64,000 nucleotides of DNA from Photorhabdus luminescens subsp. luminescens (lineage in GTDB: Bacteria > Pseudomonadota > Gammaproteobacteria > Enterobacterales > Enterobacteriaceae), in assembly GCF_001083805.1 (NCBI RefSeq), contig NZ_JXSK01000001.1, positions 372,001 through 436,000 on the forward strand, read 5' to 3'. The translations under genes and the position numbers were made by a program. The notes under the pieces are model-generated. The model was not told where the DNA came from. It ran no database searches and saw nothing but the letters and a program-made list of their open reading frames with translations. This document shows, one piece after another, positions 37,751 through 47,615 of this stretch (its first letter is position 1; every line of letters starts with the position of its first letter).

Positions 37751-38749
37751 ATGGACAGCGTTAAAAACCAGAAAAGTTCTGAGCCGTTGTTAATTGTTAA
37801 AGAGTTGGACGTGACTTTTAGTACCCCTGACGGGGATGTGACAGCGGTGAATAAGCTGAATTTTGATTTACGAGCGGGGGAAACTCTGGGAATTGTAGGG
37901 GAGTCCGGTTCGGGCAAATCACAAACCGCTTTTGCTTTGATGGGGCTACTTGCCAGGAACGGCAAAATTGGGGGTTCCGCTATTTTTAATGGCAGGGAAA
38001 TTCTTAACCTTGAAGAAAAAAAGCTTAACCGTATGAGAGCGGAAGAGATATCAATGATATTTCAGGACCCAATGACATCTCTCAATCCCTATATGCGTAT
38101 CGGCGATCAACTTACAGAAGTATTGATGTTGCATAAGCACATGAGTAAAAGTGAGGCATACCTTGAATCAATTCGGATGTTGGATGCGGTCAAAATGCCA
38201 GAAGCGCTTAAGCGAATGCGAATGTATCCTCATGAATTTTCTGGTGGAATGCGTCAGCGTGTGATGATCGCAATGGCGTTGTTATGTCGACCAAAATTGT
38301 TGATTGCTGATGAACCGACGACTGCGCTTGATGTCACGGTTCAGGCTCAGATTATGACGCTATTGAATGAGTTGAAACGAGAATTTAATACTGCGATTAT
38401 TATGATTACTCACGATTTGGGGGTAGTTGCAGGTATTTGTGACAAAGTGTTGGTGATGTACGCGGGGAGGACGATGGAATATGGCTCTGCCCGTGAAGTG
38501 TTTTATCAACCAACCCATCCTTATTCTATTGGCTTACTTAATGCCGTTCCGCGTCTTGATGGTGATGAAGAGTCACTGACGACCATTCCCGGAAATCCGC
38601 CTAACTTATTACGGTTGCCGAAAGGATGTCCGTTCCAGCCACGCTGCCAGTTTTCAGTAGATCGTTGCATAAATTGTGAGCCAGGGTTGGATACATTTGG
38701 CAACGGACGTTTGCGAGCTTGTTTTAAAGCACCGGGAGAATTGGTATGA
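37751..38749 (+). CDS. oppD: Oligopeptide ABC transporter ATPase OppD
   Basis: ABC ATPase of 332 residues. Walker A GESGSGKS (about residues 51-58), signature FSGGMRQR, Walker B LLIADEPTTALD and the C-terminal oligopeptide-type Cys-rich tail (GCPFQPRCQFSVDRC), which in related transporters binds an iron-sulfur cluster. The AAGGAGG site precedes the ATG; the stop overlaps the oppF start (ATGA). Confidence 0.97.
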   Translation: MDSVKNQKSSEPLLIVKELDVTFSTPDGDVTAVNKLNFDLRAGETLGIVGESGSGKSQTAFALMGLLARNGKIGGSAIFNGREILNLEEKKLNRMRAEEISMIFQDPMTSLNPYMRIGDQLTEVLMLHKHMSKSEAYLESIRMLDAVKMPEALKRMRMYPHEFSGGMRQRVMIAMALLCRPKLLIADEPTTALDVTVQAQIMTLLNELKREFNTAIIMITHDLGVVAGICDKVLVMYAGRTMEYGSAREVFYQPTHPYSIGLLNAVPRLDGDEESLTTIPGNPPNLLRLPKGCPFQPRCQFSVDRCINCEPGLDTFGNGRLRACFKAPGELV

Positions 38750-39747
38750 GTCCGATTGAAGAAAGACGTGTGCTGCTGGAAGTAGCAGATTTGAAAGTTC
38801 ACTTTGATATCAAAGATGGCAAACAGTGGTTTTGGCAACCGACAAAGACCTTGAAAGCGGTTGATGGCGTCACATTAAGGTTATACGAAGGGGAAACGCT
38901 TGGTGTGGTTGGCGAATCCGGTTGCGGTAAATCGACTTTTGCTCGTGCAATTATCGGATTGGTCAAATCTTCCGGTGGTTCGGTAACGTGGTTGGGAAAA
39001 AGCCTGCTAGATATGAATGATAAGCAGTGGCAGGATATTCGTAGTGATATCCAGATGATATTCCAAGATCCATTAGCATCCTTAAACCCGCGAATGACGA
39101 TTGGCGATATTATCGCTGAGCCATTGCGTACCTATCATCCAAAGATGAAAGGGCCAGAAATTAAAGAGCGGGTAAAAAACATGATGATGAAGGTTGGATT
39201 ACTACCGAATCTGATTAACCGCTATCCGCATGAATTCTCTGGCGGTCAGTGCCAACGTATCGGGATTGCTCGTGCGCTTATTCTTGAACCCAAGTTGGTG
39301 ATTTGCGATGAACCGGTATCTGCACTTGATGTATCCATTCAGGCTCAGGTAGTGAACCTATTGCAGGAATTACAACGGGAAATGGGGCTGTCGCTAATTT
39401 TTATCGCCCATGATTTGGCGGTGGTTAAGCACATATCTGACCGTGTACTGGTGATGTATCTCGGGCATGCGGTGGAATTGGGCACTTATGATGAGGTTTA
39501 TCATAATCCACAGCACCCTTATACCAAAGCGTTGATGTCGGCAGTGCCGGTGCCTGATCCAGATAAAGAACGGGATAAGCACATTGAATTGTTGGAAGGA
39601 GAATTACCATCACCCATCAACCCGCCATCAGGATGTGTTTTTCGTACACGTTGCCCAATGGCAGATCCTGAATGTGCTAAAACACGGCCATTGATGGAAG
39701 GGAGTTTCCGCCATGCTGTGTCTTGTTTGAAGGTTGATCCGCTGTAG
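38746..39747 (+). CDS. oppF: Oligopeptide ABC transporter ATPase OppF
   Basis: Second ATPase, 333 residues. Walker A GESGCGKST, signature FSGGQCQRIGIARAL, Walker B LVICDEPVSALD and a C-terminal Cys tail (GCVFRTRCPMADPEC). It overlaps oppD by 4 bp, so the two are translationally coupled. Confidence 0.97.
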   Translation: MSPIEERRVLLEVADLKVHFDIKDGKQWFWQPTKTLKAVDGVTLRLYEGETLGVVGESGCGKSTFARAIIGLVKSSGGSVTWLGKSLLDMNDKQWQDIRSDIQMIFQDPLASLNPRMTIGDIIAEPLRTYHPKMKGPEIKERVKNMMMKVGLLPNLINRYPHEFSGGQCQRIGIARALILEPKLVICDEPVSALDVSIQAQVVNLLQELQREMGLSLIFIAHDLAVVKHISDRVLVMYLGHAVELGTYDEVYHNPQHPYTKALMSAVPVPDPDKERDKHIELLEGELPSPINPPSGCVFRTRCPMADPECAKTRPLMEGSFRHAVSCLKVDPL

Positions 39748-39796
39748 TTAAGATTGATTCGATTGTCGTTATTGAGGAATTTTTAGGACATTAAAT

Positions 39797-39864
39797 GTGA
39801 GAGTTACTTTTTGGGTTTTGTATCAGGATTCAGACCTGCATGAAAACGAGTAGCTCTCACTCGT
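39797..39864. other. Alternative hairpins between convergent oppF and yciU
   Basis: GTGAGAGTTACT (39797-39808) pairs with AGTAGCTCTCAC (39849-39860) with one wobble, and ACGAGT (39846-39851) with ACTCGT (39859-39864). The two pairings exclude each other. Possibly a transcript end; no T run. Confidence 0.35.
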
Positions 39865-39906
39865 TGAAGAAGAAAAGAGCAGATTAAAATCACTGACTTT
39901 AATTTT

Positions 39907-40260
39907 TCAATCTTTCCACAAAATATGGTAAATCGGGTGAGATTTTTCCCGACATATAAGGATACGAGCAAAAACATCGTTGATCTCAGCATCTTCAGAT
40001 TCTGCTAGCCCGATAATGACTTCGGCAAAAAAATCGGGGTCTGGATTGAAATCCACGTGTTCAAGCCACTCATCAGAAGGGGGCAATAATTCTGCGCCGC
40101 CACGTATTTCGAATTGTAAGCTAAATAGCAGAATATCTGCGGGATCGAGGTTGGATGAAGCCAGCTCAAGAAAGATGTCATAGGCTTTCTCAAGGGTTTC
40201 ATCTTCTGTCATTCGGTTATTGAGGTCTAAATCCATAGTTTGTGAGGATCTGTTGTCCAT
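39907..40260 (-). CDS. yciU: YciU family protein (DUF440)
   Basis: Small acidic protein of 117 residues, DUF440, a proposed double-stranded-DNA mimic family. The body [26 protein letters not shown] matches E. coli YciU, which starts there; ATG 40236 (109 residues) is thus an equally good start. It sits between opp and cls as in E. coli. Confidence 0.9.
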   Translation of the reverse strand: MDNRSSQTMDLDLNNRMTEDETLEKAYDIFLELASSNLDPADILLFSLQFEIRGGAELLPPSDEWLEHVDFNPDPDFFAEVIIGLAESEDAEINDVFARILICREKSHPIYHILWKD

Positions 40261-40348
40261 ATTGATTTATTCGTGGGTCATGATGAAGGAATTAAAGCAT
40301 GTTGAAGCGTTGATTGGTACCCCCGTCTTTACAAGACGAGGGTGTTGG

Positions 40349-41809
40349 TCACAGTAGCGGGCTAAAGAAGTAACAAATACGCTCAATAATCCGATGCCAC
40401 AAAGGGCGTTGTTCCCATTTATTGATCTCCAGCAATGTGGAATGGGCTATATAATCGTATTGCACCAGCGTTAGATCATTACCAAAATTTTCATCATCAA
40501 TAACCACGGTAATTTCAAAATTTAGCCACAGGCTACGCATATCGAGATTAACGGAACCCACCATGCTGAGTTGACCATCAACTAAAACGCTCTTGGTATG
40601 TAGCAGGCCATCTTCAAACTGATAAATCTTAACACCGGCATTTAACAGTTCAGCAAAAAATGCACGGCTTGCCCAACGGACTAAGAAGAAATTATTTCTG
40701 CGTGGAACGATAATAATAACTTCAACTCCTCGTAAGGCGGCGGTGCAAATAGCATTTATCAGGTCATCACTGGGAACAAAATAAGGGGTAGTTAAAATCA
40801 ATTGCTTACGGGCAGAGAAAATAGCCGTCATTAAAGATTGTTGAATCAATTCCTCAGGGAATCCGGGGCCGGATGCAATAACCTGAGTTGTATGCCCACT
40901 AGCCTGTTCAAATGGCATGATGTTGGTATCTGGCGATGGCGGAAAGATGCGTTGACCTGTTTCCATTTCCCAGTCACAAGCGTAAATAACCCCCATAGTC
41001 GTGGTAACCGGCCCTTCCATTCGCACCATGATATCGATCCATTGCCCAACGCCGGCATCTTGTTTAAAGAAGCGTGGATCTACCATGTTCATACTGCCGG
41101 CATAAGAAATATAATCGTCTATCAAGATAATTTTACGATGTTGTCGCAGATCCATTCGGCGTAGAAATAGACGGAATATATTGACTTGCAAAGCTTCAAC
41201 AAATTCAATCCCCGCCTGGCGCATGATATCCGGGTATTGGCTACGGCAATATAACCAGCTACCGGCTGAATCCACCATAATACGGCATCTGACTCCTCGA
41301 TGTGCCGCGGCCATAAGAGCATCAGTTACTTGCTCAACCAAACCGCCGGCTTGCCAGATGTAAAACACCATATCAATGCTGTGCTTGGCATTTTCAATAT
41401 CTTTGATGATGGTTTTTAGTGAATGGTCATAGGTTGTCAGTAGTTGGATCTTGTTACCTTTAACACCTGCAAGCCCTTGCCGTCGTTCGCAAAGCTGAAA
41501 TAAAGGTGTTGCGACTTCGCTATTTTCCGTGGCGAAGATATGACGAGATTTACGCAATTCTTCAAGCCACATGGTTGTTGAAGGCCACATGGCTTTTGCT
41601 TGTTCAACTCTGCGTTTTCCCAAATGCAGCTCACCAAATGACAGATAAGCGATGATTCCAACTAAGGGAAGGATATAAATAATCAACAGCCAGGTCATAG
41701 CAGAGGTGACGGGCCGACGTTTTATCAAAATGCGTAAGGTGATACTGGCAACAATCAGCCAATAAAAGAAAATAGCAAGCCAACTGAGGACGGAATAGAA
41801 GGTTGTCAT
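40349..41809 (-). CDS. clsA: Cardiolipin synthase A
   Basis: Phospholipase D-type enzyme that joins two phosphatidylglycerols into cardiolipin at the inner membrane. 486 residues from ATG 41809, the same length as E. coli ClsA; a TTG at 41818 is a possible earlier start. Two N-terminal transmembrane helices (about 1-60) and two HKD motifs, [19 protein letters not shown] and [18 protein letters not shown], are present. Confidence 0.96.
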   Translation of the reverse strand: MTTFYSVLSWLAIFFYWLIVASITLRILIKRRPVTSAMTWLLIIYILPLVGIIAYLSFGELHLGKRRVEQAKAMWPSTTMWLEELRKSRHIFATENSEVATPLFQLCERRQGLAGVKGNKIQLLTTYDHSLKTIIKDIENAKHSIDMVFYIWQAGGLVEQVTDALMAAAHRGVRCRIMVDSAGSWLYCRSQYPDIMRQAGIEFVEALQVNIFRLFLRRMDLRQHRKIILIDDYISYAGSMNMVDPRFFKQDAGVGQWIDIMVRMEGPVTTTMGVIYACDWEMETGQRIFPPSPDTNIMPFEQASGHTTQVIASGPGFPEELIQQSLMTAIFSARKQLILTTPYFVPSDDLINAICTAALRGVEVIIIVPRRNNFFLVRWASRAFFAELLNAGVKIYQFEDGLLHTKSVLVDGQLSMVGSVNLDMRSLWLNFEITVVIDDENFGNDLTLVQYDYIAHSTLLEINKWEQRPLWHRIIERICYFFSPLL

Positions 41810-42056
41810 ATTCGGCAATCAATCCTGTTTTGTTCAGACATCTTTGGTGGCGTTTAACATGGTTTCCTCAAGACACGGGATATAAACGATCTAATTAACC
41901 CGATGAATTTACCAAAAAATTAGCAAATATACTGCAAGCATCATACTTGATATTGGTCATTTCGCATTATTGATATAAAAAGTACTATCCAGATACGCCT
42001 TGGATATCTTTTTTAAAGGCTTATAATGAGCGTGATGTTTTTATAGGTAGGGTTTT

Positions 42057-42239
42057 ATGAAACGTAGCCGGAACGAAGTAGGACGGTGGCGTATGTTACG
42101 CCAGAATTTTAATCGCCGCCGCCGTTGGCTGGAAGGGCAATCAAGACGTAATTTGCGTATTTATTCACTACGTAAATTAAATGGTTATAAACAGCGTCGA
42201 GCTTTATTGTTTGTTCAGCATGGCGAATGGATACATTGA
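42057..42239 (+). CDS. yciY: YciY family small basic protein
   Basis: 60 residues, extremely Arg-rich (MKRSRNEVGRWRMLRQ, then WLEGQSRRN), matching the enterobacterial YciY family between cls and tonB. Function unknown; the basic character suggests nucleic-acid or ribosome contact. The E. coli genes kch and yciI usually found nearby are absent here. Confidence 0.8.
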   Translation: MKRSRNEVGRWRMLRQNFNRRRRWLEGQSRRNLRIYSLRKLNGYKQRRALLFVQHGEWIH

Positions 42240-42286
42240 AAAAATAATATTTTTGGCCTTATATTCACGCTCACCTACAATCTTTA

Positions 42287-42312
42287 TTGAATATGATTGC
42301 TATTTGCATTTA
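42287..42312 (+). promoter_or_regulatory. tonB promoter with Fur-box-like sequence
   Basis: The stretch TGAATATGATTGCTATTTGC followed by ATTTAAA is nearly the same as the Fur-regulated E. coli tonB promoter as I remember it. It ends about 30 bp before the tonB start. Confidence 0.65.
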
Positions 42313-42340
42313 AACTAGCAGTCATTCGAGGATTGATATT

Positions 42341-43021
42341 ATGCTGCTAATCAAGAATTCCCTTATGCGCTGGATACATTGGCCAATATTGTTGTCAGTT
42401 TGTTTACACATTTCTGTTGCTGCCGCCCTTTTTTGTTCTTCAATACCGGAAAAACAGCCTGATGCTGCGCTTATGTCTGTCGCTATGATTCAGTTAGCTG
42501 CCGAAGAAGCGCCTGTTTCAGAGCCGGCAGCGCCTGAACCTGAATCAGAGCCAGAGGAGCCGGAGCCTGTTCCAGAGCCGGTAATTCCGAAACCAGAGGT
42601 GAAAAAGCCAAAACCGGAAGTGAAGAAGAAGGTTGTTAAAAAGCAATCTGAACCGGTTGAAAAGAGAGCTGAACAACTGGAAAAACCGCAGTTTAATCAG
42701 AATGCGTTGGCTAATCGTACTGATAATAATCAGAATAAACCGGTGGTTAAACCGCAGAATGGGCCAAGGGCATTAAGTAAAGCGTTACCTATCTACCCAT
42801 CCAGAGCTTCAGCATTGGGTACCGAAGGTTATGTGAAAGTCAAATATGATATTGATGAAGATGGACGGGTAAAAAATATAGAAGTCGTTGGCGCTAATCC
42901 CCCCAATGTTTTTGAAAGGGAGGTGAAAAAAGCGATGAGAAAATGGCGCTTTGAAAAAATACCTGCGGTTGGTTATATCACAACCGTTGAATTCAAAATT
43001 ACGGGTATATCTCAATCCTGA
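42341..43021 (+). CDS. tonB: Energy transducer TonB
   Basis: Couples the proton-motive force (via ExbBD) to outer-membrane siderophore and B12 receptors. 226 residues: one N-terminal membrane anchor (about 9-28, with the conserved SVCLH), a Pro/Glu then Pro/Lys-rich periplasmic spacer (about 55-115), and the C-terminal domain with YPSRASALGTEGYVKVKYDI. GAGG lies before ATG 42341; M9 is an alternative start. Confidence 0.96.
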   Translation: MLLIKNSLMRWIHWPILLSVCLHISVAAALFCSSIPEKQPDAALMSVAMIQLAAEEAPVSEPAAPEPESEPEEPEPVPEPVIPKPEVKKPKPEVKKKVVKKQSEPVEKRAEQLEKPQFNQNALANRTDNNQNKPVVKPQNGPRALSKALPIYPSRASALGTEGYVKVKYDIDEDGRVKNIEVVGANPPNVFEREVKKAMRKWRFEKIPAVGYITTVEFKITGISQS

Positions 43022-43040
43022 TTGTCGGGGAAATGCAAAT

Positions 43041-43076
43041 AAAAAAGGAGCGTTATTAACACTCACGCTCCTTTTT
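43041..43076. terminator. Bidirectional terminator between tonB and yciA
   Basis: AAAAAAGGAGCG (43041-43052) pairs with CGCTCCTTTTT (43066-43076); A and T tracts on both sides suit both convergent genes. Confidence 0.9.
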
Positions 43077-43092
43077 CCATTAATAACTAGCC

Positions 43093-43524
43093 TTATTCGC
43101 TAGTACTGCTAGCGAGTTGAAAGTGGGTTTTGCCTTCTGGCAATCGACGGGAGGTATTATCCTCATTAACGGCAACATAAGTGAATACCGCTTCGGTTGC
43201 ACGATAGCGTTGACCGACAGGTTCAGAGGCGACTTTCTTCACCCAGACTTCGATGTTGATGGTAATTGAACTGTTACCCGTTTTGAGACAATGTGCATAG
43301 CAGCAGACGACATCACCAACGGCGACAGGTTTCAGGAAAGTAATGCCATCTACTCTGACAGTGACAACACGGCCTTCCGCAATTTCTTTTGCCAGAATTG
43401 CCCCGCCAATATCCATTTGTGACATTAACCATCCACCAAAAATATCTCCATTGGCGTTGGTATCAGCGGGCATAGCCAGTGTGCGGAGGACTAACTCTCC
43501 GTTAGGTAATTGTTGTTGTGTCAT
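43093..43524 (-). CDS. yciA: Acyl-CoA thioesterase YciA
   Basis: Hotdog-fold thioesterase of 143 residues that hydrolyses a range of acyl-CoAs. The active-site stretch TNANGDIFGGWLMSQMDIGG (about residues 20-39) is clear. It forms a likely unit with yciB, which is transcribed in the same direction just upstream. Confidence 0.95.
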   Translation of the reverse strand: MTQQQLPNGELVLRTLAMPADTNANGDIFGGWLMSQMDIGGAILAKEIAEGRVVTVRVDGITFLKPVAVGDVVCCYAHCLKTGNSSITINIEVWVKKVASEPVGQRYRATEAVFTYVAVNEDNTSRRLPEGKTHFQLASSTSE

Positions 43525-43601
43525 TGAAAACTTTACTTTATTTGATGAAAAAACAATACCTGCCTACAAGCGATAGCAGGCAGGTATCCATTTGAGTAGG
43601 G

Positions 43602-44138
43602 TTACTTCTGTTCGCGTGGCAGGTGACGGTAAATATATACTACACTGAGCACGGTGAAAACCAGCGTCAGGGCAGTCAGACCAAATACTTTAAAGTTAAC
43701 CCAGACATCTTGTGGTAACCAAAATGCGACATAAATATTAGCCAGTGCGCAGGCAGTAAAAAACAGCGCCCATGCCATATTAAGTTTATTCCAGACAAAA
43801 TCGGGTAAAACTAACTCTTTTCCTAGCATTTTCTGAATCAGTGGTTTTTTCATAAACCACTGGCTGCCTAGCAAGGCTAATGCGAATAATGCATAGATTA
43901 CTGTCACTTTCCATTTGATAAATAGATCACTGTGGAAAGCTAAAGTTAAGGTGCCGAAAACAGCCACCATGATAAAAGTAATCAGGGAGGATTTCTCTAC
44001 TTTCCGGTAGATGAAATAAGTAATAGCGACAGCTAAACCGGTAGCGGCGATCAGCGCTCCAGAAGCGTAGAAAATATCATACATTTTGTATACGACAAAA
44101 AAGACGACTAAAGGTAGAAAGTCTAAAAGTTGTTTCAT
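43602..44138 (-). CDS. yciB: Inner-membrane intracellular septation protein A
   Basis: YciB/IspA-type septation protein, 178 residues with about five hydrophobic helices, beginning [18 protein letters not shown] as in E. coli. It links envelope synthesis with cell division in enterobacteria; molecular function is not settled. Confidence 0.94.
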   Translation of the reverse strand: MKQLLDFLPLVVFFVVYKMYDIFYASGALIAATGLAVAITYFIYRKVEKSSLITFIMVAVFGTLTLAFHSDLFIKWKVTVIYALFALALLGSQWFMKKPLIQKMLGKELVLPDFVWNKLNMAWALFFTACALANIYVAFWLPQDVWVNFKVFGLTALTLVFTVLSVVYIYRHLPREQK

Positions 44139-44346
44139 ATTTGAACCTATCGTAATTCCGGCATTTGATTATCATCCGATTTTAGTCATTGAATGTACTC
44201 GCTATCTCTCAATAAAAAGGGTTTTTATCGATCGGTTTCGCATAATTCTATCATAAAGAGCGGCGTAATTAACTTCCGGTTGTCAGTGGACATATAACGC
44301 AGCATTATAGCTAAAACCCGTTGAAAAATAAGAGGGCATAAACCAA

Positions 44347-46077
44347 ATGCAGTGGAAAAAACTCCAGCGTTGGATGCCAGGGTTAGGCAATTTCTCTCAT
44401 TATCGCAAAGAGTGGTTGAGTCATGATTTAAGGGCCGGGCTTTCTGTCGCCGCAGTTGCTCTGCCGGTTGCTATTGCTTACGCCGAATTGATGGGAATAA
44501 GTGCGATTATCGGTCTTTATGCATGTATTTTACCCATGTTCGCTTATGCATTATTTGGTACCTCAAGACAGTTGATTGTCGGGCCAGACGCAGCAACGTG
44601 TGCCGTTATTGCAGCGGCTGTCGCGCCATTGGTGTTTGATAATGAAGATGTGCGTTGGCAGCTTACGATTGTAATGACTTTAATGACCGGGATATGGTGT
44701 GTTCTCGCCAGTCACTTCCGATTAGGCGCATTTGCTGATTTTCTTTCCAAACCGATCTTAAAAGGATTAATGAACGGCGTTGCGTTGACAATCATTGTCG
44801 ATCAGTTGGCTAAAGTCTTTGGATTTGCTGGCGTCCCAGAGGGATTGATTGAACGAGTGATCGCATTACCTGCCAAACTCATGGATACGCATTTACCGAC
44901 GTTAGCAATGTCTGTTGCTACGGTGTTGATTTTGCTCGCTGTGCGTTTCTTGCGTCCGACTTGGCCGGGGCCTTTGTTGGCAATGGTATTAGCGACTTAC
45001 GTAAGCTGGCAATTTGGTCTGGAAAAATATGGCATTCAGATTGTTGGCAGTGTCAGCGGCGGGGGATTACCTATTGTGCCAATACCCGATTTCCAGCCAG
45101 GCATTATGCGTGAGCTTGTTATCCCATCTCTGAACCTTGCTGTTATCAGTTTTGTTAGTTTTATGATGACGGCCCGCAGCTTTGCCAGTAAAAACGGTTA
45201 TCAGGTTGATGCAGATTGTGAACTTAGAGCCTTAGGCATTGCGAATATTGCATCTGCTTTATCACAAGGATTTGCTGTTAGTGCTGCCAGCAGTCGTACT
45301 GCGGTTAATGATGCGATTGGTGGGAAAACGCAATTGGTTTCTGTTATCGCAGCGACCATTATTTTGCTGGTTTTGTTATTTATGACCAGTTTCCTGGCTT
45401 ATATCCCGTTGTCATCGCTTGGTGTGGTGTTGATTTATTCGGCATCGTCACTATTGGATTTACGGCGGATTTGGTCACTGAGGAAAAGAAACCATCAGGC
45501 ATTTACTTTATCACTATTTACATTCATTGCCGTGCTGGTAGTTGGTTTGATTAACGGTGTTGGTCTCGCCGTTCTGCTTGGTTTATTACAGTTTTTGCGA
45601 ATTATATTTCGCCCGACAGATCAGTTCTTAGGGGTGAATGACCAAGGAATGATTCATTCAATTAATCATGGCAATGATATTAAACCAATAGATGGTGTGA
45701 TGATGTATCGATTTAATTCACCATTGACTTATTTCAATGTCAGCTATTTTAAAAAACGGGTGTTACAGCATGTTGACAGAATTCAAAAAGTTAACAAAAC
45801 GCAAAAACGTCCGGGTTGGCTGGTTGTCGATGCGGCTGTGAGCTTTACCCATGATGATGTCAGTGTATTTGCCGCTATTGATGAATTGATTAGAGAATTA
45901 AAAGTAAGAGATGTCACATTGGTGCTTGCCGGTCGCCGGACGGAGCTTACCCGTTGGATAAAACAGAATAAACTGCAAAGTAGCGATGACGATCTGATTG
46001 TGGTGCCCGATCTCTATTTTGCAGTACGAATGATCCAAAGTAAGCCTGAATGGTACTCTAATTACATTAAAAGATAA
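44347..46077 (+). CDS. SulP family anion transporter with STAS domain
   Basis: Membrane transporter of 576 residues. The SulP core (about 25-420) has the signature AGLSVAAVALPVAIAYAELMGI followed by GLYACILPMFAYALFGTSRQ; a cytoplasmic STAS domain follows (about 450-560, with GWLVVDAAVSFTHDD). SulP proteins carry sulfate, bicarbonate or other anions; the substrate here is unknown. It lies between yciB and yciC, which are adjacent in E. coli, so it is an accessory insertion or a lineage-specific retention. Confidence 0.9.
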   Translation: MQWKKLQRWMPGLGNFSHYRKEWLSHDLRAGLSVAAVALPVAIAYAELMGISAIIGLYACILPMFAYALFGTSRQLIVGPDAATCAVIAAAVAPLVFDNEDVRWQLTIVMTLMTGIWCVLASHFRLGAFADFLSKPILKGLMNGVALTIIVDQLAKVFGFAGVPEGLIERVIALPAKLMDTHLPTLAMSVATVLILLAVRFLRPTWPGPLLAMVLATYVSWQFGLEKYGIQIVGSVSGGGLPIVPIPDFQPGIMRELVIPSLNLAVISFVSFMMTARSFASKNGYQVDADCELRALGIANIASALSQGFAVSAASSRTAVNDAIGGKTQLVSVIAATIILLVLLFMTSFLAYIPLSSLGVVLIYSASSLLDLRRIWSLRKRNHQAFTLSLFTFIAVLVVGLINGVGLAVLLGLLQFLRIIFRPTDQFLGVNDQGMIHSINHGNDIKPIDGVMMYRFNSPLTYFNVSYFKKRVLQHVDRIQKVNKTQKRPGWLVVDAAVSFTHDDVSVFAAIDELIRELKVRDVTLVLAGRRTELTRWIKQNKLQSSDDDLIVVPDLYFAVRMIQSKPEWYSNYIKR

Positions 46078-46158
46078 TAATTTACAGTTGGTTGTTAGCT
46101 TGAAGTTCGTTGAATAAAAACATATGATTAGATCATAACAAACAAGGAGGTTTTGGTA

Positions 46159-46251
46159 ATGCAATCTGATTCAGGTTTGGACGTCTTACTTGGGTTGCAT
46201 GGTCAGAGAGTCATTGATGAAATTATCGCTGAACGCGAAAAAAGAGGGTAA
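46159..46251 (+). CDS. 30-residue ORF, possible remnant of a toxin gene
   Basis: Begins MQSDSGLDVLLGLHGQ and ends IDEIIAEREKRG. It has a strong site AAGGAGG about 10 bases before the ATG and ends 4 bp before the HTH gene, an arrangement typical of toxin-antitoxin pairs. The start resembles the N-terminus of DUF6516/TumE-type toxins as I remember them, with the middle deleted. This is a weak identification; translation itself looks likely. Confidence 0.45.
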   Translation: MQSDSGLDVLLGLHGQRVIDEIIAEREKRG

Positions 46252-46255
46252 TACG

Positions 46256-46657
46256 ATGAAAGCACTCATTGGCGTGATGAATGAAGAACTTATACGCAAG
46301 CGCACATTGGCTATCATTAAAGGTGAGTATGTTGTTCAACCTGATGAGCCTAAAATCTGGTTTACTTCCATGATTGCTCTTGCTCAAGTACTTAGCAGTG
46401 ATAATATTGCGCTTCTGCGTCTTATAAATGAGCACAAACCAGAGACAATTGCGGAGCTGGCTAATTTATCAGGAAGGAAACCAAGTAACCTGTCAGTCAC
46501 ATTAAAGACGCTTAGCCGACACGGTTTTGTAACGCTTGAAAAAAATAATAGAAGTGTAAAACCAAAGGCGCTGTTTACTGATTTTGAAATAAAAATTGAG
46601 CAAGAAATCAGTAAAAGGGTTATGTCATCTTGTGGGGCTAAAAATATAGCAGCCTAG
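46256..46657 (+). CDS. Winged-helix DNA-binding protein, antitoxin-like (HVO_A0114 type)
   Basis: 133 residues from ATG 46256 (GAGGG upstream); a longer frame from 46190 overlaps the small ORF and is not preferred. A MarR-like winged helix is visible at about 50-105 (LLRLINEHKPETIAELANLSGRKPSNLSVTLKTLSRHGFVTLEK). Proteins of this type serve as antitoxins and autoregulators of TumE-like toxins. Here the partner appears to be reduced to a 30-residue ORF. Confidence 0.7.
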   Translation: MKALIGVMNEELIRKRTLAIIKGEYVVQPDEPKIWFTSMIALAQVLSSDNIALLRLINEHKPETIAELANLSGRKPSNLSVTLKTLSRHGFVTLEKNNRSVKPKALFTDFEIKIEQEISKRVMSSCGAKNIAA

Positions 46658-46715
46658 AATAGCAAATTTAATACAACGTAAGTTAATACAACGCAAACTT
46701 GTTTATGACTTTCAG

Positions 46716-46746
46716 CCTCATAGTTTTATCACTGTGAGGTCTTGTT
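46716..46746 (+). terminator. Terminator-like hairpin after the HTH gene
   Basis: CCTCATAGT (46716-46724) pairs with ACTGTGAGG (46731-46739) with one G:T pair; a mixed T-rich tail follows. Confidence 0.55.
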
Positions 46747-47057
46747 GATCAATTATTCGGCTATAATGGCGTTATTGAGATTAGCAAATGAATACGATAA
46801 ATAAAGTAATCACATTTGAAATTATAATTGAAAAAAATAGTTCTTAATTCCTATAGGTATGATTATTGACCGTTACTTTTCTATTAATTTGAGATATCAG
46901 ATCCTAAATACCTGCTTTATTTTAAGATTTCCTGTTAAAAAACAATGTGATTGAGGCATTAAGTATTTAATACCACGTTACATTTTGTTTTTTGATAAGT
47001 ATATTTTAACAAAGCAAAATCATTATTACTTGTACAATAACTATTTAGGACGTTCCA
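46747..47057. other. Upstream region of the first Ail-like gene
   Basis: AT-rich, no supported ORF; presumably the promoter. A short ORF reading into the Ail gene from 46985 in another frame lacks support. Confidence 0.5.
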
Positions 47058-47615
47058 ATGAAAAAGGCATTGATAGCCTCAGCAGTGGCAGCTGGTTTAT
47101 CTGTATTCGCATTTGCAGCAAATGCTGGAGAAAGTTCGATTTCGGGTGGTTATGCTCAGAGTCATGTGAAGGCCGATGGTGAAAAGCTTGATGAAAACCC
47201 AAAAGGCTTTAACCTGAAATATCGCTATGAGCTGGATAATAATTTTGGTGTTATCGGCTCATTCACCCTGACACATCAGGGTTATGATTTCTACGATTAT
47301 GGCGGAAAAGTTGGTACTGGTGATTTAGATTATTATTCTCTGATGGTTGGCCCTACATACCGCTTTAATGAGTACGTGAGTGTATACGGTCTGGTTGGTG
47401 CTGCACATGGGAAGGTAAAGAGTAAAACTTCTGCGTTTGGCGTTGCCTATGACTATGACTATGATTATAAATGGAGTAAGACATCTGTTGCTTATGGTCT
47501 AGGATTGCAGTTTAACCCTATGCCAAATTGGGTTATTGATGCATCGTATGAATATTCAAAACTGGATGATGTCAAAGTAGGCACTTGGGTAATTGGTGCT
47601 GGTTATCGATTCTAA
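47058..47615 (+). CDS. Ail/OmpX-like outer-membrane beta-barrel protein, first copy
   Basis: Outer-membrane protein of the Ail/Lom/OmpX family, 185 residues: signal peptide 1-23 (ending AANAG), then alternating aromatic strands of an eight-stranded barrel and the C-terminal GAGYRF ending in Phe, needed for BAM insertion. Signatures YRYELDNNFGVIGSFT and YYSLMVGPTYRFNEYVSVYGLVGAAHGK are shared with the second copy. Ail-type proteins give adhesion or serum resistance; PagC-like and OmpX-like roles cannot be told apart here. Confidence 0.9.
   Translation: MKKALIASAVAAGLSVFAFAANAGESSISGGYAQSHVKADGEKLDENPKGFNLKYRYELDNNFGVIGSFTLTHQGYDFYDYGGKVGTGDLDYYSLMVGPTYRFNEYVSVYGLVGAAHGKVKSKTSAFGVAYDYDYDYKWSKTSVAYGLGLQFNPMPNWVIDASYEYSKLDDVKVGTWVIGAGYRF

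Noticed and set aside
40319-40344. Hairpin after clsA as a terminator
   Set aside because: The stem has a bulge and no T run follows on the minus strand; not strong enough to list.
46985-47182. 65-codon ORF overlapping the first Ail gene
   Set aside because: It reads the signal-peptide region of the Ail gene out of frame; the Ail frame has a clear signal peptide and barrel.
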